This document shows positions 25,615 to 34,503 of a DNA stretch of 64,000 nucleotides, piece after piece. Position 1 is the first letter of the stretch, and every line of letters begins with the position of its first letter. The notes under the pieces were generated by a model. It searched no databases. It had not been told where the DNA came from and saw only the letters and a list, made by a program, of their open reading frames with translations. The position numbers were made by a program, and so were the translations under genes. The DNA comes from Acetobacteraceae bacterium. GTDB taxonomy: Bacteria > Pseudomonadota > Alphaproteobacteria > Acetobacterales > Acetobacteraceae. Location: the NCBI GenBank assembly GCA_031291725.1, contig JARLIM010000026.1, forward strand, positions 1 to 64,000. Direction: 5' to 3'.

Positions 25615-27213
25615 GTGCAGGAGATTCGTCGAGCCGTCGCCATGATCGAATTGCCCTTGGCGCGACGGGTGATCCTCACCTGCACGCTGGGTACGATGTG
25701 TGAATGGTATGACTTCTTTCTCTACGCCACACTCGCGCCGTTCTTCGCCGCTGTGTTCTTCCCTGGCGGCAACCATGCGGCAGCCTTGCTGTCCACTCTG
25801 GCCACCTACAGCGCGGGCTTTCTGGTGCGCCCGGTCGGCGGGCTATTGTTTGGCCGGATGGGGGATCGGATCGGGCGCAAATACACAGTCTTGGTCGCGG
25901 TCATGCTGATGGGGGCGGCCACATTCTCTATTGGTTGCCTGCCTCCCTATTCCGCCATCGGCTCGGCCGCCCCGGTGATTTTGGTGATACTGCGCATCGT
26001 GCAAGGGTTGGCGCTGGGCGGCGAATATGGCGGCGCGGCGATCTATGTGGCGGAGTTTTTTCCCCGCGAGCAGCGCAGCTTCGCCACCGCCTGGGTACAG
26101 ACCACCGCAACGCTTGGCCTATTGGTGTCGCTGTCGGCGGTGATGTCGGTGCGCCACGTGATGTCACCTGGAAATTTCGCACTCTATGGCTGGCGGCTAC
26201 CGTTTCTGTTTTCGGCTGTCTTGTTTGCAGGCTCGTTCATCGCCCGGTTGCAACTGCCCGAGAGCCCGGTGTTCGAGACGTTGCGACAAGAAGGCGCGAT
26301 CTCCGAACGCCCGATCAGCGACGCCTTTCTCACCCGCGGCAGCGTAGGACGTTTGGTGCTTGCCTTGTTCGGTGCCTGTGCCGGTCAGGGCGTGGTGTGG
26401 TATTGCGGCCAGTATTACGCACTGTATTTCATGACGACGACGCTGCATCTCGGCGAGGGCGATGTCTATCTGCTGCTGGGTGGCGCATTGGTGGCGGTGC
26501 TGCCGTTGTTCCTGATCTTTGGCATGCTCTCCGACCTGTACGGCCGTCTGCGTTTTATCGCCACGGGCTGTGCCCTGGCCACGGTGCTGACCATCCCGTT
26601 ATTCGAGCAGCTGACCCTGGCGATCAATCCCGATCTGGTGGCATGGCAGCGGGCGCATCACGTGCAACTGACCGCAGAGGACTGCCATTTCCACGTCTTT
26701 GTCGGGCCGTGGTCGCAGTTCACCCCCTGCGATGAGGCGAAATCGCTCCTGGCCGGGCATGGTATTTCCTTCGACATCACCGAAGCCGCGCCGGGCAACA
26801 TTGTCACCGTGCAGGTGGACGACACCACCATCGTCGGCTTCCAGCCTGCCGACATCGACGCTGCCCTGCTGCGCAGCGGTTTTCATCCGCAGGCGGACCC
26901 TGCCAGGGTCAATCGCCCGGTGGCGTTTCTGGTGTTGTTCGCCCTCGCCGTGATGGTCGCCATGGTCTATGGCCCGATTGCCGCCTTCCTGGTGGGCCTG
27001 TTTCCGGCCCATTATCGCTACACCGCCTTTTCCCTGCCTTATCACATCGGCAACGGCGTCTTCGGCGGCGTTCTGCCGCTGGTCTCGGCTGCTTTGGTGG
27101 CATATTTCGGCGATATCTTTGCCGGGCTTTATTACCCTGTCACCGTCGCGGGGATCACCGCCATCGTGGGGGCATTCTTCTTGCGCAGGCGCAGGCAACG
27201 GCGGCGCGGCTGA
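25615..27213 (+). CDS. MHS-family MFS transporter with large loop insert
   Basis: The 532-residue carrier resembles metabolite:H+ symporters (ProP/KgtP group): CEWYDFFLYATLAPFF in helix 1, then GRMGDRIGRKYT in the loop between helices 2 and 3. The GTG at 25615 was preferred because AGGAG stands 6 bases before it; an ATG at 25642 is possible. Between the later membrane helices is a soluble insert of roughly 100 residues (about 328-430) with two Cys, at AEDCHFH and TPCDEA, which could form a disulfide if it faces the periplasm. Its substrate is unknown. It ends directly against the convergent TetR gene. Confidence 0.9.
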   Translation: MQEIRRAVAMIELPLARRVILTCTLGTMCEWYDFFLYATLAPFFAAVFFPGGNHAAALLSTLATYSAGFLVRPVGGLLFGRMGDRIGRKYTVLVAVMLMGAATFSIGCLPPYSAIGSAAPVILVILRIVQGLALGGEYGGAAIYVAEFFPREQRSFATAWVQTTATLGLLVSLSAVMSVRHVMSPGNFALYGWRLPFLFSAVLFAGSFIARLQLPESPVFETLRQEGAISERPISDAFLTRGSVGRLVLALFGACAGQGVVWYCGQYYALYFMTTTLHLGEGDVYLLLGGALVAVLPLFLIFGMLSDLYGRLRFIATGCALATVLTIPLFEQLTLAINPDLVAWQRAHHVQLTAEDCHFHVFVGPWSQFTPCDEAKSLLAGHGISFDITEAAPGNIVTVQVDDTTIVGFQPADIDAALLRSGFHPQADPARVNRPVAFLVLFALAVMVAMVYGPIAAFLVGLFPAHYRYTAFSLPYHIGNGVFGGVLPLVSAALVAYFGDIFAGLYYPVTVAGITAIVGAFFLRRRRQRRRG

Positions 27214-27768
27214 TCAGGCAACCAGCACGCGCAAACGCTCAATGCAGCGGGCGAACACGCCGGGATCGTCGAGCGCGCGGGCGAGCACGATGGCTCCCTG
27301 AATGCCGACCACGATCTCCTCGGCCAACAGGATGGCATGCGCGCATTCATGCCCGGCCCGCTGGAGAGCGCTGGCCAGCGCCGCACACCAGCGCGTGAAA
27401 TAGCCCTGCACGGTCTCGGCAAAGCGGTCGCGCACAGTGCCCAAGGCCAGCACACCGACCAGACACACCCGACGACCGGAGCGGAAATAGGCGCTCACAT
27501 CGTCAAACATCGCCGAGATCGCCGCTTGCGGGTCGGGCCGTTGTTCAAGCGGCTGGAAGATAAGTGTTTCGAACCAGCGATCGATGTCCGCCAGCACCGC
27601 CCGTGCCATCTCGTCCTTCCCGCCGGGGAAGAAATGATACAGGCTGCCCTTCCCCAGCCCGGTCGCGGCACCGATCAGCGCGAGGCTGGTGGCCTCATAG
27701 CCGTTCTCACGAAACAACTCCGCCAACACCGGAATCACGTCGCGCCGCTCGGCCACCTGTCGCACCAC
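27214..27768 (-). CDS. TetR/AcrR-family transcriptional regulator
   Basis: The 184-residue protein has a TetR helix-turn-helix at about 8-50, with ATSLALIGAATGLGKGSLYH and the following HFFPGGKDE typical of the YxaF/AcrR branch, and a helical ligand domain. Its stop codon is immediately adjacent to that of the MHS gene. It lies 4 bases after the DUF1348 gene on the same strand, so the two are one operon. It likely represses that operon through the palindrome at 28274. Confidence 0.92.
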   Translation of the reverse strand: MVRQVAERRDVIPVLAELFRENGYEATSLALIGAATGLGKGSLYHFFPGGKDEMARAVLADIDRWFETLIFQPLEQRPDPQAAISAMFDDVSAYFRSGRRVCLVGVLALGTVRDRFAETVQGYFTRWCAALASALQRAGHECAHAILLAEEIVVGIQGAIVLARALDDPGVFARCIERLRVLVA

Positions 27769-27772
27769 GGCA

Positions 27773-28240
27773 CTACAACCCCAAAGCCGTCAGGCCGGGA
27801 TGATCGTCTGGGCGGCGACCGAGCGGCCAGTGGAATTTGCGCTCTGCTGCGATGATCGGCAGATCGTTGATACTGGCATGTCGCCGCGCCATCAGGCCGC
27901 GCGTATCGAATTCCCAATTTTCGTTGCCGTAAGAGCGGAACCAATGGCCGGAATCGTCGCGCCACTCATAGGCAAAGCGGACGGCGATGCGGTTCTCGCC
28001 ATGCGTCCAGACCTCCTTGATCAGCCGATACTCCAACTCCCGCGCCCATTTGCGGCGGAGGAAAGCCACAATATCCGCACGCCCGCAGACAAATTCGGCC
28101 CGATTACGCCATTGGCTGTCCTCGGTATAGGCGAGCGCCACACGCTCCGGATCGCGGCTGTTCCAGGCATCCTCCGCCATCCGCGCCTTCTGGGCAGCGG
28201 TCTCGGCGGTGAAGGGCGGCAGGGGGGGACGCTGTGACAT
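27773..28240 (-). CDS. DUF1348 (SnoaL/NTF2-like fold) protein
   Basis: The 155-residue protein matches the DUF1348 family, small alpha+beta-barrel proteins of the NTF2-like type: [29 protein letters not shown] and [20 protein letters not shown]. Its length is normal. Members are often encoded beside TetR regulators and are suspected detoxification or small-molecule enzymes, but the reaction is not established. A ribosome-binding site, AGGAGG, precedes the ATG in the minus-strand leader, which also holds a candidate operator. Confidence 0.9.
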   Translation of the reverse strand: MSQRPPLPPFTAETAAQKARMAEDAWNSRDPERVALAYTEDSQWRNRAEFVCGRADIVAFLRRKWARELEYRLIKEVWTHGENRIAVRFAYEWRDDSGHWFRSYGNENWEFDTRGLMARRHASINDLPIIAAERKFHWPLGRRPDDHPGLTALGL

Positions 28241-28273
28241 AAGGCCTCCTATTTACCGAACAGTACAATTCAA

Positions 28274-28283
28274 ACCAATTGGT
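28274..28283. promoter_or_regulatory. Candidate TetR operator
   Basis: ACCAATTGGT is a perfect 10-bp palindrome located 33 bases upstream of the DUF1348-tetR operon. It resembles the RACCRATTGGTC-type sites of YxaF/LmrA-like TetR regulators. A partly similar sequence, TTACCGAACAGTA, lies about 20 bases closer to the gene. Binding by the TetR protein of this operon is inference from family and position. Confidence 0.5.
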
Positions 28284-28436
28284 AAACTCACACCGAAAAA
28301 TCCGCAAGCACCAACAGCTTAACGCGAGTTCATCCGCTGCCGCCGCTTCGCCACAATGGTGCCGCGAGGCCGCCCGAGGGGGGCGGCACATTCCTGGTTA
28401 CCGGCAAGGAAGCCGGGAATTCTGGAGAAGCCGCCG

Positions 28437-28673
28437 ATGTCTACCACTTCGAAATTCGCTCTCGCCGCTCTCCTGGTCAGTTTCACCCTGCCGGCGCTGG
28501 CCCAGGACAAGCCGCTCACCCCGCCCGCCAAGCCGACTGCAACGGTCGTCTCCGGTCAGGCCGCCAGCAAACCGGTTCCGGGCAACAAGGCATCCAGTGC
28601 CAAAACCGAAATCGCCAAAACCGCCACCAAGCAGCCCGCCCCGAATGCGGCCCCTTCGACCAAGATCAACTAA
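28437..28673 (+). CDS. Small exported Pro/Ala/Lys-rich protein, 78 residues
   Basis: The function is not recognised. The protein has a clear signal peptide (KFALAALLVSFTLPALA with cleavage before QDK) and a mature part of about 55 residues composed almost only of Pro, Ala, Lys, Thr, Ser and Gln with no predicted fold. GGAG stands 9 bases before the ATG. It resembles small periplasmic or envelope-associated disordered proteins that are common in Acetobacteraceae. It stands alone between two unrelated units. Confidence 0.7.
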   Translation: MSTTSKFALAALLVSFTLPALAQDKPLTPPAKPTATVVSGQAASKPVPGNKASSAKTEIAKTATKQPAPNAAPSTKIN

Positions 28674-28716
28674 GTTAAAACGTATATCCCATATTAGGTC
28701 TTCCCGCATCGCGGTT

Positions 28717-28739
28717 CAGCCCCAACTCGGGTGGGGCTG
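28717..28739. terminator. Hairpin downstream of small exported protein gene
   Basis: CAGCCCCA and TGGGGCTG pair perfectly over 8 bp around a 7-base loop, 44 bases beyond the stop of the small exported-protein gene. There is no T-run, so it could be a factor-assisted terminator or a leader structure for the large oxidoreductase gene that starts at 28849. Confidence 0.4.
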
Positions 28740-28848
28740 GACTTCGGTGCGTTCGGCATGGCATCGCCACCGACTGATGTTGCAGTGCGGCCGCTCCCAG
28801 AGGGGCGGATGCCCGATTGACCAAGGCCAAATTGATCAAGGAATGACC

Positions 28849-31800
28849 ATGAACAGCCTCTCCCACGACGCGCATCTTGGTTTCGGTGCGAGCTTTGCCT
28901 CGCTGGCCACGCGCGATGGGCTGATCGACCTCGACCGCGCCTTCCTCGCACAACTCCAGGCGGATGACGCCGCCCTGCTCGACCGCCTGCTCACCGCCCG
29001 CGCCGAGCCGTCCGCACTCGATGCGAAGGCCGAGGGTGAATTGGTGGTCGCCGTGGGCCGCCACCTCAATGGCTTTGTGGCTGAGTTGTTCGGCGTCGAA
29101 CGCGAGACCGGGCTGGTCGCCGAGCTCACCCGCGAACTCGACCGCATCCATGCCTGCAAGCGCCTGTTCGTGCAGCGTCAGGCGGTGCGGAAATATGCCG
29201 ACACCTCCACCCTTGATGGCACCGCCTTGCGGGCGGAGTTTGAAACCCGTGCGGGCGTGCCGCTCACCGAGCAGGCTTTTGCCAACGCGGTCGCCGCCTG
29301 GGAAGCTGACGGCGATGCCGAGGCGCTCGATGTCGCGCTGCGCTATGCCGCCTGGGCCACGCTCTCCACAGACGGTCGCGCGCTGCACGCATCCGGCACG
29401 CTGTTCAAGCAGCCGCGCAAGCTCGATTTCACCAATCTCTTCCACATGAACGTCATCGAGCGCGATGGCGTGCTGATGAAGTGCCTACCGCAGAGCGAAT
29501 GGCGCCATCGTGACGGCTTCGCACTCACCGATCTGGGCATGAACACCCAGGCCGCACTCGATCAGGTCAATTACTGCATCTGGTGCCACACCCAGGGCAA
29601 AGACAGCTGCTCGAAGGGTCTGCGCGACCGCAAGACCGGGGAGTTCCAGAAATCGCCCTTCGGTGTCACCCTCGCCGGCTGCCCGCTGGACGAGAAGATC
29701 TCCGAGATGCACACGCTGCGTGCCGAGGGCAGCCTGCTCGGCGCCTTCGCCACCATCGCCGTCGACAACCCGATGATGGCCGCCACCGGCCACCGCATCT
29801 GCAATGACTGCATGAAGGCCTGCGTCTATCAGAAGCAGGAGCCGGTGGATATTCCGCAGGCCGAAACCTCGGTGCTCAAGGACGTGCTGGCCCTGCCCTA
29901 TGGCTTTGAAATCTACTCGCTGCTCACCCGCTGGAACCCGCTGAACATCCGCCGCCCGCTGCCGCTGGCCGATACCGGGCGCAAGGTGCTCGTGGTGGGG
30001 CTCGGCCCGGCGGGCTACACGCTCGCACATCACCTGATGAATGACGGCCACACGGTGGTTGCCGTCGATGGCCTGAAGATCGAACCGCTGGGCTTTGATC
30101 CGCGTGAACCGATCCGTGATGCGCAGACGCTGTTCGAGAACCTCGATGACCGCGTGCTGGCCGGCTTCGGCGGCGTGGCGGAATACGGCATCACCGTGCG
30201 ATGGAACAAAAACTACCTCAAAGTGGTGCGCATCCTGCTCGAACGTCGCGCCACATTCGCCATGCAGGGCGGTGTGCGCTTCGGCGGTGGGGCCACGCTG
30301 TCCATCGACGATGCGTGGGAGATGGGCTTTGACCACATCGCGCTCTGCATGGGCGCGGGCAAACCCACGGTGATCGACATGCCGGGCAATCTCGCCCGTG
30401 GCGTGCGGCAGGCGTCGGATTTCCTGATGGGCTTGCAGCTCACCGGGGCGGCGAAGATGAACTCGATTGCCAATCTGCAACTGCGCCTGCCAGTGGTGGT
30501 GATCGGTGGCGGTCTGACGGCGGTCGATTGCGGCACGGAGTCGCTGGCCTATTACGTCCGCCAGGTCGAGAAATTCGCCCTGCGGTATCGCACCCTGGTC
30601 GCCGAACGCGGCGAGGCGGCGGTGCGGGCGCGGTGGTCGGAAGAAGACACCGAAATCTCCACCGAATTCCTCACCCATGCCGACGCCATTCGTGACGAAC
30701 GCATCGCCGCCGCCCGCGAAGGCCGCCAGCCCCATCTGGCCCAGCTGCTCGACAGCTGGGGCGGGGCGACGGTTGCCTATCGCCGCACCCTGGGTGAAGC
30801 CCCCTCCTACACGCTCAACCACGAGGAAGTGGAAAAGGCGATGGAGGAAGGCGTGCGCTTTGCCGAGGGCATGACGCCGGTGGAAGTGGTGATGGACCGT
30901 CACGGTCACGCCGCGGGTCTGCGCTGCCGCAACGCCGCCAAAGAGGACATCCTGCTGCCGGCCAAAGCGATCATCGTCGCCGCCGGCACCCAGCCCAACA
31001 CCGTGCTCGCCCGCGAAGATGGCCGCATCAAGCTCGACGGCAAATATTTCCAGGCCATCGACCCCACCGGCCAAAAAGTCAGCCCGCAACGGGCGCTGTC
31101 CAAGCCCGATGAGGCGCAGGTGCTGATGCATCGTGCCGAAAACGGTCGCTTCATCAGCTTCTTCGGCGATCTGCACCCGAGCTTTTTCGGCAACGTCGTC
31201 AAGGCGATGGGCTCGGCCAAGCGCGGCTATCCGGTGGTCTCGGCCCAGCTTGCCGCAGCCTCCCCCACGGACATCACCGGCCCCGAGCTGATCGCCCGTG
31301 TGCGGCGCGATCTCTCGGCCTCCGTCCACGCCGTCAACCGCCTCACCCCCACCATCGTCGAGGTCGTCCTGCACGCCCCGGCCGCCGCCCGCAGCTTCCA
31401 ACCCGGCCAGTTCTATCGCCTGCAAAACTATGAAATGCAGGCCACAAAGCTGGTCGAAGACATCGGCGTCACCTCGCTTGCGATGGAAGGTCTGGCGATG
31501 ACCGGCGCTTGGACCGATCCGGCACATGGCCTCGTCTCCGTCATCGCGCTGGAGATGGGCGGCTCCTCCGATCTGTGCGCCATGCTCACGCCGGGTGAAA
31601 AAGTCGTCCTGATGGGGCCGACCGGCACGCCGACCGAAATCCACGAGAACACCACCGTCGCCCTCGTCGGTGGTGGCCTCGGCAACGCCGTGCTGTTCTC
31701 CATCGGGGCCGCCACCCGCGCTGCCGGGTCGAAAGTGATCTATTTCGCCGGCTACAAGGCGTTGGCCGACCGCTACAAAGTCGAGGACATCGAGCGCGCG

Positions 31801-32310
31801 GCAGATGTTATCGTCTGGTGCTGTGACGAAGCCCCCGGCTTCACCCCCACCCGCCCGCAGGACAAAACCTTCGTCGGCAACATCGTCCAGGCGATGGCCG
31901 CCTATGGTTCGGGCAATCTGGGCGACCAGCAAGTGCCGTTGCGTGACGCCGAGCACATCATCGTCATCGGATCGGACCGCATGATGCAGGCGGTGGGCGT
32001 GGCCCGCCACGGCGTGTTGAGCCCGTATCTCAAGCCCGGCCACTCGGCGATCGGTTCGATCAACTCACCGATGCAGTGCATGATGAAGGAAGTTTGCGCG
32101 CAATGCCTGCAACCGCATGTCGATCCCGTCACCGGCGAGCGCAGCGTGGTCTTCTCCTGCTTCAACCAGGATCAGGCGCTGGACCGTGTGGATTTCCCCG
32201 CGCTGAACGAACGCCTGCGCCAGAACGCACTGGCCGAGAAAATCACCGCTCAATGGATCGATCGCGCCTTGCGTAAATTGGCGATGCGCGGAGCCATCGC
32301 GGCCGCGTAA
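28849..32310 (+). CDS. NfnAB-like fusion: GltD-type plus PyrK-type flavo-iron-sulfur oxidoreductase
   Basis: The 1153-residue protein combines the two halves of NADH-dependent ferredoxin:NADP oxidoreductase-like enzymes. Residues 1-235 are an extension of unknown fold. Next come Cys sets C243/C246/C254/C278 and C318/C321/C325, like the two [4Fe-4S] sites of GltD/NfnB, then a Rossmann FAD site VVGLGPAGYTLAHHL near 384 and a second at about 545 (VVIGGGLTAVDCG). Residues from about 815 form a ferredoxin-reductase domain (FQPGQFYRLQN), ending in C1077-x5-C1083-x2-C1086-x17-C1104, a PyrK-like [2Fe-2S] site. Electron transfer between nicotinamides and an iron-sulfur or flavin carrier is likely; bifurcation is unproven. 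The ATG at 28849 has AAGGA 6 bases upstream; 28843 is an alternative. Confidence 0.85.
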   Translation: MNSLSHDAHLGFGASFASLATRDGLIDLDRAFLAQLQADDAALLDRLLTARAEPSALDAKAEGELVVAVGRHLNGFVAELFGVERETGLVAELTRELDRIHACKRLFVQRQAVRKYADTSTLDGTALRAEFETRAGVPLTEQAFANAVAAWEADGDAEALDVALRYAAWATLSTDGRALHASGTLFKQPRKLDFTNLFHMNVIERDGVLMKCLPQSEWRHRDGFALTDLGMNTQAALDQVNYCIWCHTQGKDSCSKGLRDRKTGEFQKSPFGVTLAGCPLDEKISEMHTLRAEGSLLGAFATIAVDNPMMAATGHRICNDCMKACVYQKQEPVDIPQAETSVLKDVLALPYGFEIYSLLTRWNPLNIRRPLPLADTGRKVLVVGLGPAGYTLAHHLMNDGHTVVAVDGLKIEPLGFDPREPIRDAQTLFENLDDRVLAGFGGVAEYGITVRWNKNYLKVVRILLERRATFAMQGGVRFGGGATLSIDDAWEMGFDHIALCMGAGKPTVIDMPGNLARGVRQASDFLMGLQLTGAAKMNSIANLQLRLPVVVIGGGLTAVDCGTESLAYYVRQVEKFALRYRTLVAERGEAAVRARWSEEDTEISTEFLTHADAIRDERIAAAREGRQPHLAQLLDSWGGATVAYRRTLGEAPSYTLNHEEVEKAMEEGVRFAEGMTPVEVVMDRHGHAAGLRCRNAAKEDILLPAKAIIVAAGTQPNTVLAREDGRIKLDGKYFQAIDPTGQKVSPQRALSKPDEAQVLMHRAENGRFISFFGDLHPSFFGNVVKAMGSAKRGYPVVSAQLAAASPTDITGPELIARVRRDLSASVHAVNRLTPTIVEVVLHAPAAARSFQPGQFYRLQNYEMQATKLVEDIGVTSLAMEGLAMTGAWTDPAHGLVSVIALEMGGSSDLCAMLTPGEKVVLMGPTGTPTEIHENTTVALVGGGLGNAVLFSIGAATRAAGSKVIYFAGYKALADRYKVEDIERAADVIVWCCDEAPGFTPTRPQDKTFVGNIVQAMAAYGSGNLGDQQVPLRDAEHIIVIGSDRMMQAVGVARHGVLSPYLKPGHSAIGSINSPMQCMMKEVCAQCLQPHVDPVTGERSVVFSCFNQDQALDRVDFPALNERLRQNALAEKITAQWIDRALRKLAMRGAIAAA

Positions 32311-32324
32311 TATCCGCCCCCACG

Positions 32325-32412
32325 CCGTCATTGCGAGGAGCGCAGCGACGAAACAATCCATCGCGGGGCATAACCGCATCGCGATGGATGGCAGCAACGC
32401 GCGCCATGACGG
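32325..32412. repeat. Dispersed palindromic repeat after NfnAB-like gene
   Basis: The element has outer arms CCGTCAT (32325-32331) and ATGACGG (32406-32412) and inner perfect 10-bp arms ATCCATCGCG (32356-32365) and CGCGATGGAT (32380-32389). Its left part, GTCATTGCGAGGAGCGCAGC, is a widespread proteobacterial intergenic repeat start. It lies between the convergent NfnAB-like and penicillin-binding-protein genes and may also help end their transcripts. Confidence 0.75.
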
Positions 32413-32464
32413 GGGGATGTTGGGGCGATGACTGACCGCACGACGCGGCACGGTCGAAGGCCGA

Positions 32465-34381
32465 TCAGCGCACCTCCATCGCGATATCGTGAAACAGCTT
32501 CGCCGGCAGCGAACCGCCGGTGACGTCTTTCGTCAGCTTGCCGTCATCATTTCCCATCCACACGGCAATCTCCAGACTGCCGGGCTGGCCGGGATCGATC
32601 GCGCCGATGAACCAGGCATCGCGGAAATCGCTCGTCGTGCCGGTTTTGCCCGCCACCACATGGCCGGGAATATTCGCGGCCCGTGCGGTGCCATGCGACA
32701 CCACCGCAGCGAACATCTGAATCATCTCGCGCGATTCCAGCGGATCGACCACACGCCACAATTCCGGCTCCGGCAGAACAACCTGCTTACCGTCCGCCAC
32801 CACGCCCTCCAACGCACGCGGCACCACCCGCATGCCGCCATTGAACACTTCGGCGTAGCACGTTGCCATCTCCAGCACCCCCACATCGGCCGTGCCGAGG
32901 GCAATCGTGGCATTGTTTGGGATCGGGTCGGTGATGCCGAGCCGGTTGGCCACCGCGATCACCGATTTCGGCCCGCCCGCCATCAGCAGCAGCCGCACCG
33001 AGACGGTGTTCATGCTCTCCGCCAACCCGTCTTCCAGCGTCACCTGCCCGTGAAAGCCCGGCTCGAAATTATGCGGGGCCCAATTGCCGACGCGAATCGG
33101 CCCGTCCGACACCGTATCATCCGGCTTCATGCCGTGCTCCAGCGCGTTCAGCCACACGAACAGCTTGAACGATGAGCCGGGCTGACGGCGTGCCACCACC
33201 GCGCGGTTATAGGGGCTTGCCTTGTAATCCCGCCCGCCCACCATCGCGCGCACCGCCCCCGTCGCCGGATCGAGAACCACCACCGCGCCTTGCGTCACAT
33301 TGGCGGCAAGCCCCGGTCCATCCAGAACGGCGGCCAGCTTCGCCTCGGCAATCGCCTGCATATGGCCATCGAGGGTGGTTTTCACCGTCGCATCCTCGCC
33401 CACCGGCACGGCGGCCTGCGCGCGATCGGCCGCCCAATCGGCGAAATACCCCGCCCCGTTCGCCTGACGCGGCGGAAAGACGATCGAGGCCGAGGCCACG
33501 TTGGCGTCCTGCTCGGACAGCACACCGTTCTCCACCATCGCCGCCAACACCTGCCGCGCGCGGGCGGCGGCGGCCTGCGGATCGAAGCGCGGCGAGAAGC
33601 GCGAGGGCGCACGCGGCAGCCCGGCGATCACCGCGCATTGCCACAGATTCAGATCGCGCGCCGAGATGCCGAAATAGGTATGCGCCGCCGCATCCACCCC
33701 CCAGGCCCCCGCGCCGAGATAGATGCGGTTGAGCCAGATTTCGAGAATTTCCTGCTTGGTGAAATGGCTCTCCAGCCAGAAGGTCAGCATCACCTCCTGA
33801 ATCTTGCGCTTGAAGGTGCGCGCATTGGTCAGAAACAGGTTCTTCGCCACCTGCTGGGTGATCGTCGAGCCGCCTTGCGACACGCGGCCGCGCATAAGAT
33901 TGACATACATCGCCCGCGCAATGCCCTGCGGATCGATGCCCGGATGCGTCCAGAACCGCCGATCCTCCACCGAGACGGCCGCTTTGGGCAACCATTCCGG
34001 CAGATCGGACAGCCGCATCGGCTCGCCCACCACGTCGCCATAGGTGGCGATGTTACGCCCCTGCGTGTCGGTCAATGACAGGCTGGGCCTGCGCGCGGCG
34101 TCCAGGGCGGCTTCCGGGCGCGGCAGGTCTGAGGCGAAATAGGTCAGCATCACGCCAAACCCGATCGCGCCCCAGACGGCCAGGATGATGCCCCAACGGA
34201 ACAGCCGCCAGCCCCAGGCGCGTTTGCGGCGCGGGCGGCCAGCAGGGCCGGGCGGTGGCGGTGGTACCTCCTCCTCGTCGACATACTCGTCGTCATACGC
34301 ATCCGGATGCACATAGGCAGGCGGTGGCGCGGGCACGTAGCCTCGGCGCTGGTCCGGGGGGATTTGGGGCGCGCGATACAT
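32465..34381 (-). CDS. Class A penicillin-binding protein (transglycosylase/transpeptidase)
   Basis: The 638-residue bifunctional peptidoglycan synthase begins with a cytoplasmic Pro/Tyr/Asp-rich tail of about 55 residues, a basic stop (RPRRKRAWGWRLFR) and one membrane helix. The glycosyltransferase domain shows EDRRFWTHPGID (catalytic Glu) and GGSTITQQVAKNLFL. The transpeptidase domain has the SxxK serine in GSSFKLF, SMN as the SxN motif and KTGTTSDF as KTG. Its length fits PBP1 proteins lacking the long OB-type insert, closest to the PBP1C/2A-sized group. It acts on the outer face of the inner membrane. The gene stands alone. Confidence 0.94.
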   Translation of the reverse strand: MYRAPQIPPDQRRGYVPAPPPAYVHPDAYDDEYVDEEEVPPPPPGPAGRPRRKRAWGWRLFRWGIILAVWGAIGFGVMLTYFASDLPRPEAALDAARRPSLSLTDTQGRNIATYGDVVGEPMRLSDLPEWLPKAAVSVEDRRFWTHPGIDPQGIARAMYVNLMRGRVSQGGSTITQQVAKNLFLTNARTFKRKIQEVMLTFWLESHFTKQEILEIWLNRIYLGAGAWGVDAAAHTYFGISARDLNLWQCAVIAGLPRAPSRFSPRFDPQAAAARARQVLAAMVENGVLSEQDANVASASIVFPPRQANGAGYFADWAADRAQAAVPVGEDATVKTTLDGHMQAIAEAKLAAVLDGPGLAANVTQGAVVVLDPATGAVRAMVGGRDYKASPYNRAVVARRQPGSSFKLFVWLNALEHGMKPDDTVSDGPIRVGNWAPHNFEPGFHGQVTLEDGLAESMNTVSVRLLLMAGGPKSVIAVANRLGITDPIPNNATIALGTADVGVLEMATCYAEVFNGGMRVVPRALEGVVADGKQVVLPEPELWRVVDPLESREMIQMFAAVVSHGTARAANIPGHVVAGKTGTTSDFRDAWFIGAIDPGQPGSLEIAVWMGNDDGKLTKDVTGGSLPAKLFHDIAMEVR

Positions 34382-34503
34382 TGCCTAGGCGAGATTCTGC
34401 ATGGCCGGACCATGCGTCAGAGCGCGAGGCTGCGTCAATTCATCCAGGCCATTGTCAGCCCCCCGCCGCTGACGCAGACTCGGCGGGCATGCAGGAGACG
34501 AAA

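Noticed and set aside
29485-32043. Open frame of about 850 codons antisense to the NfnAB-like gene
   Set aside because: The plus-strand frame has clear motifs and domain order; the antisense frame has no recognisable domain and is explained by GC-rich third positions.
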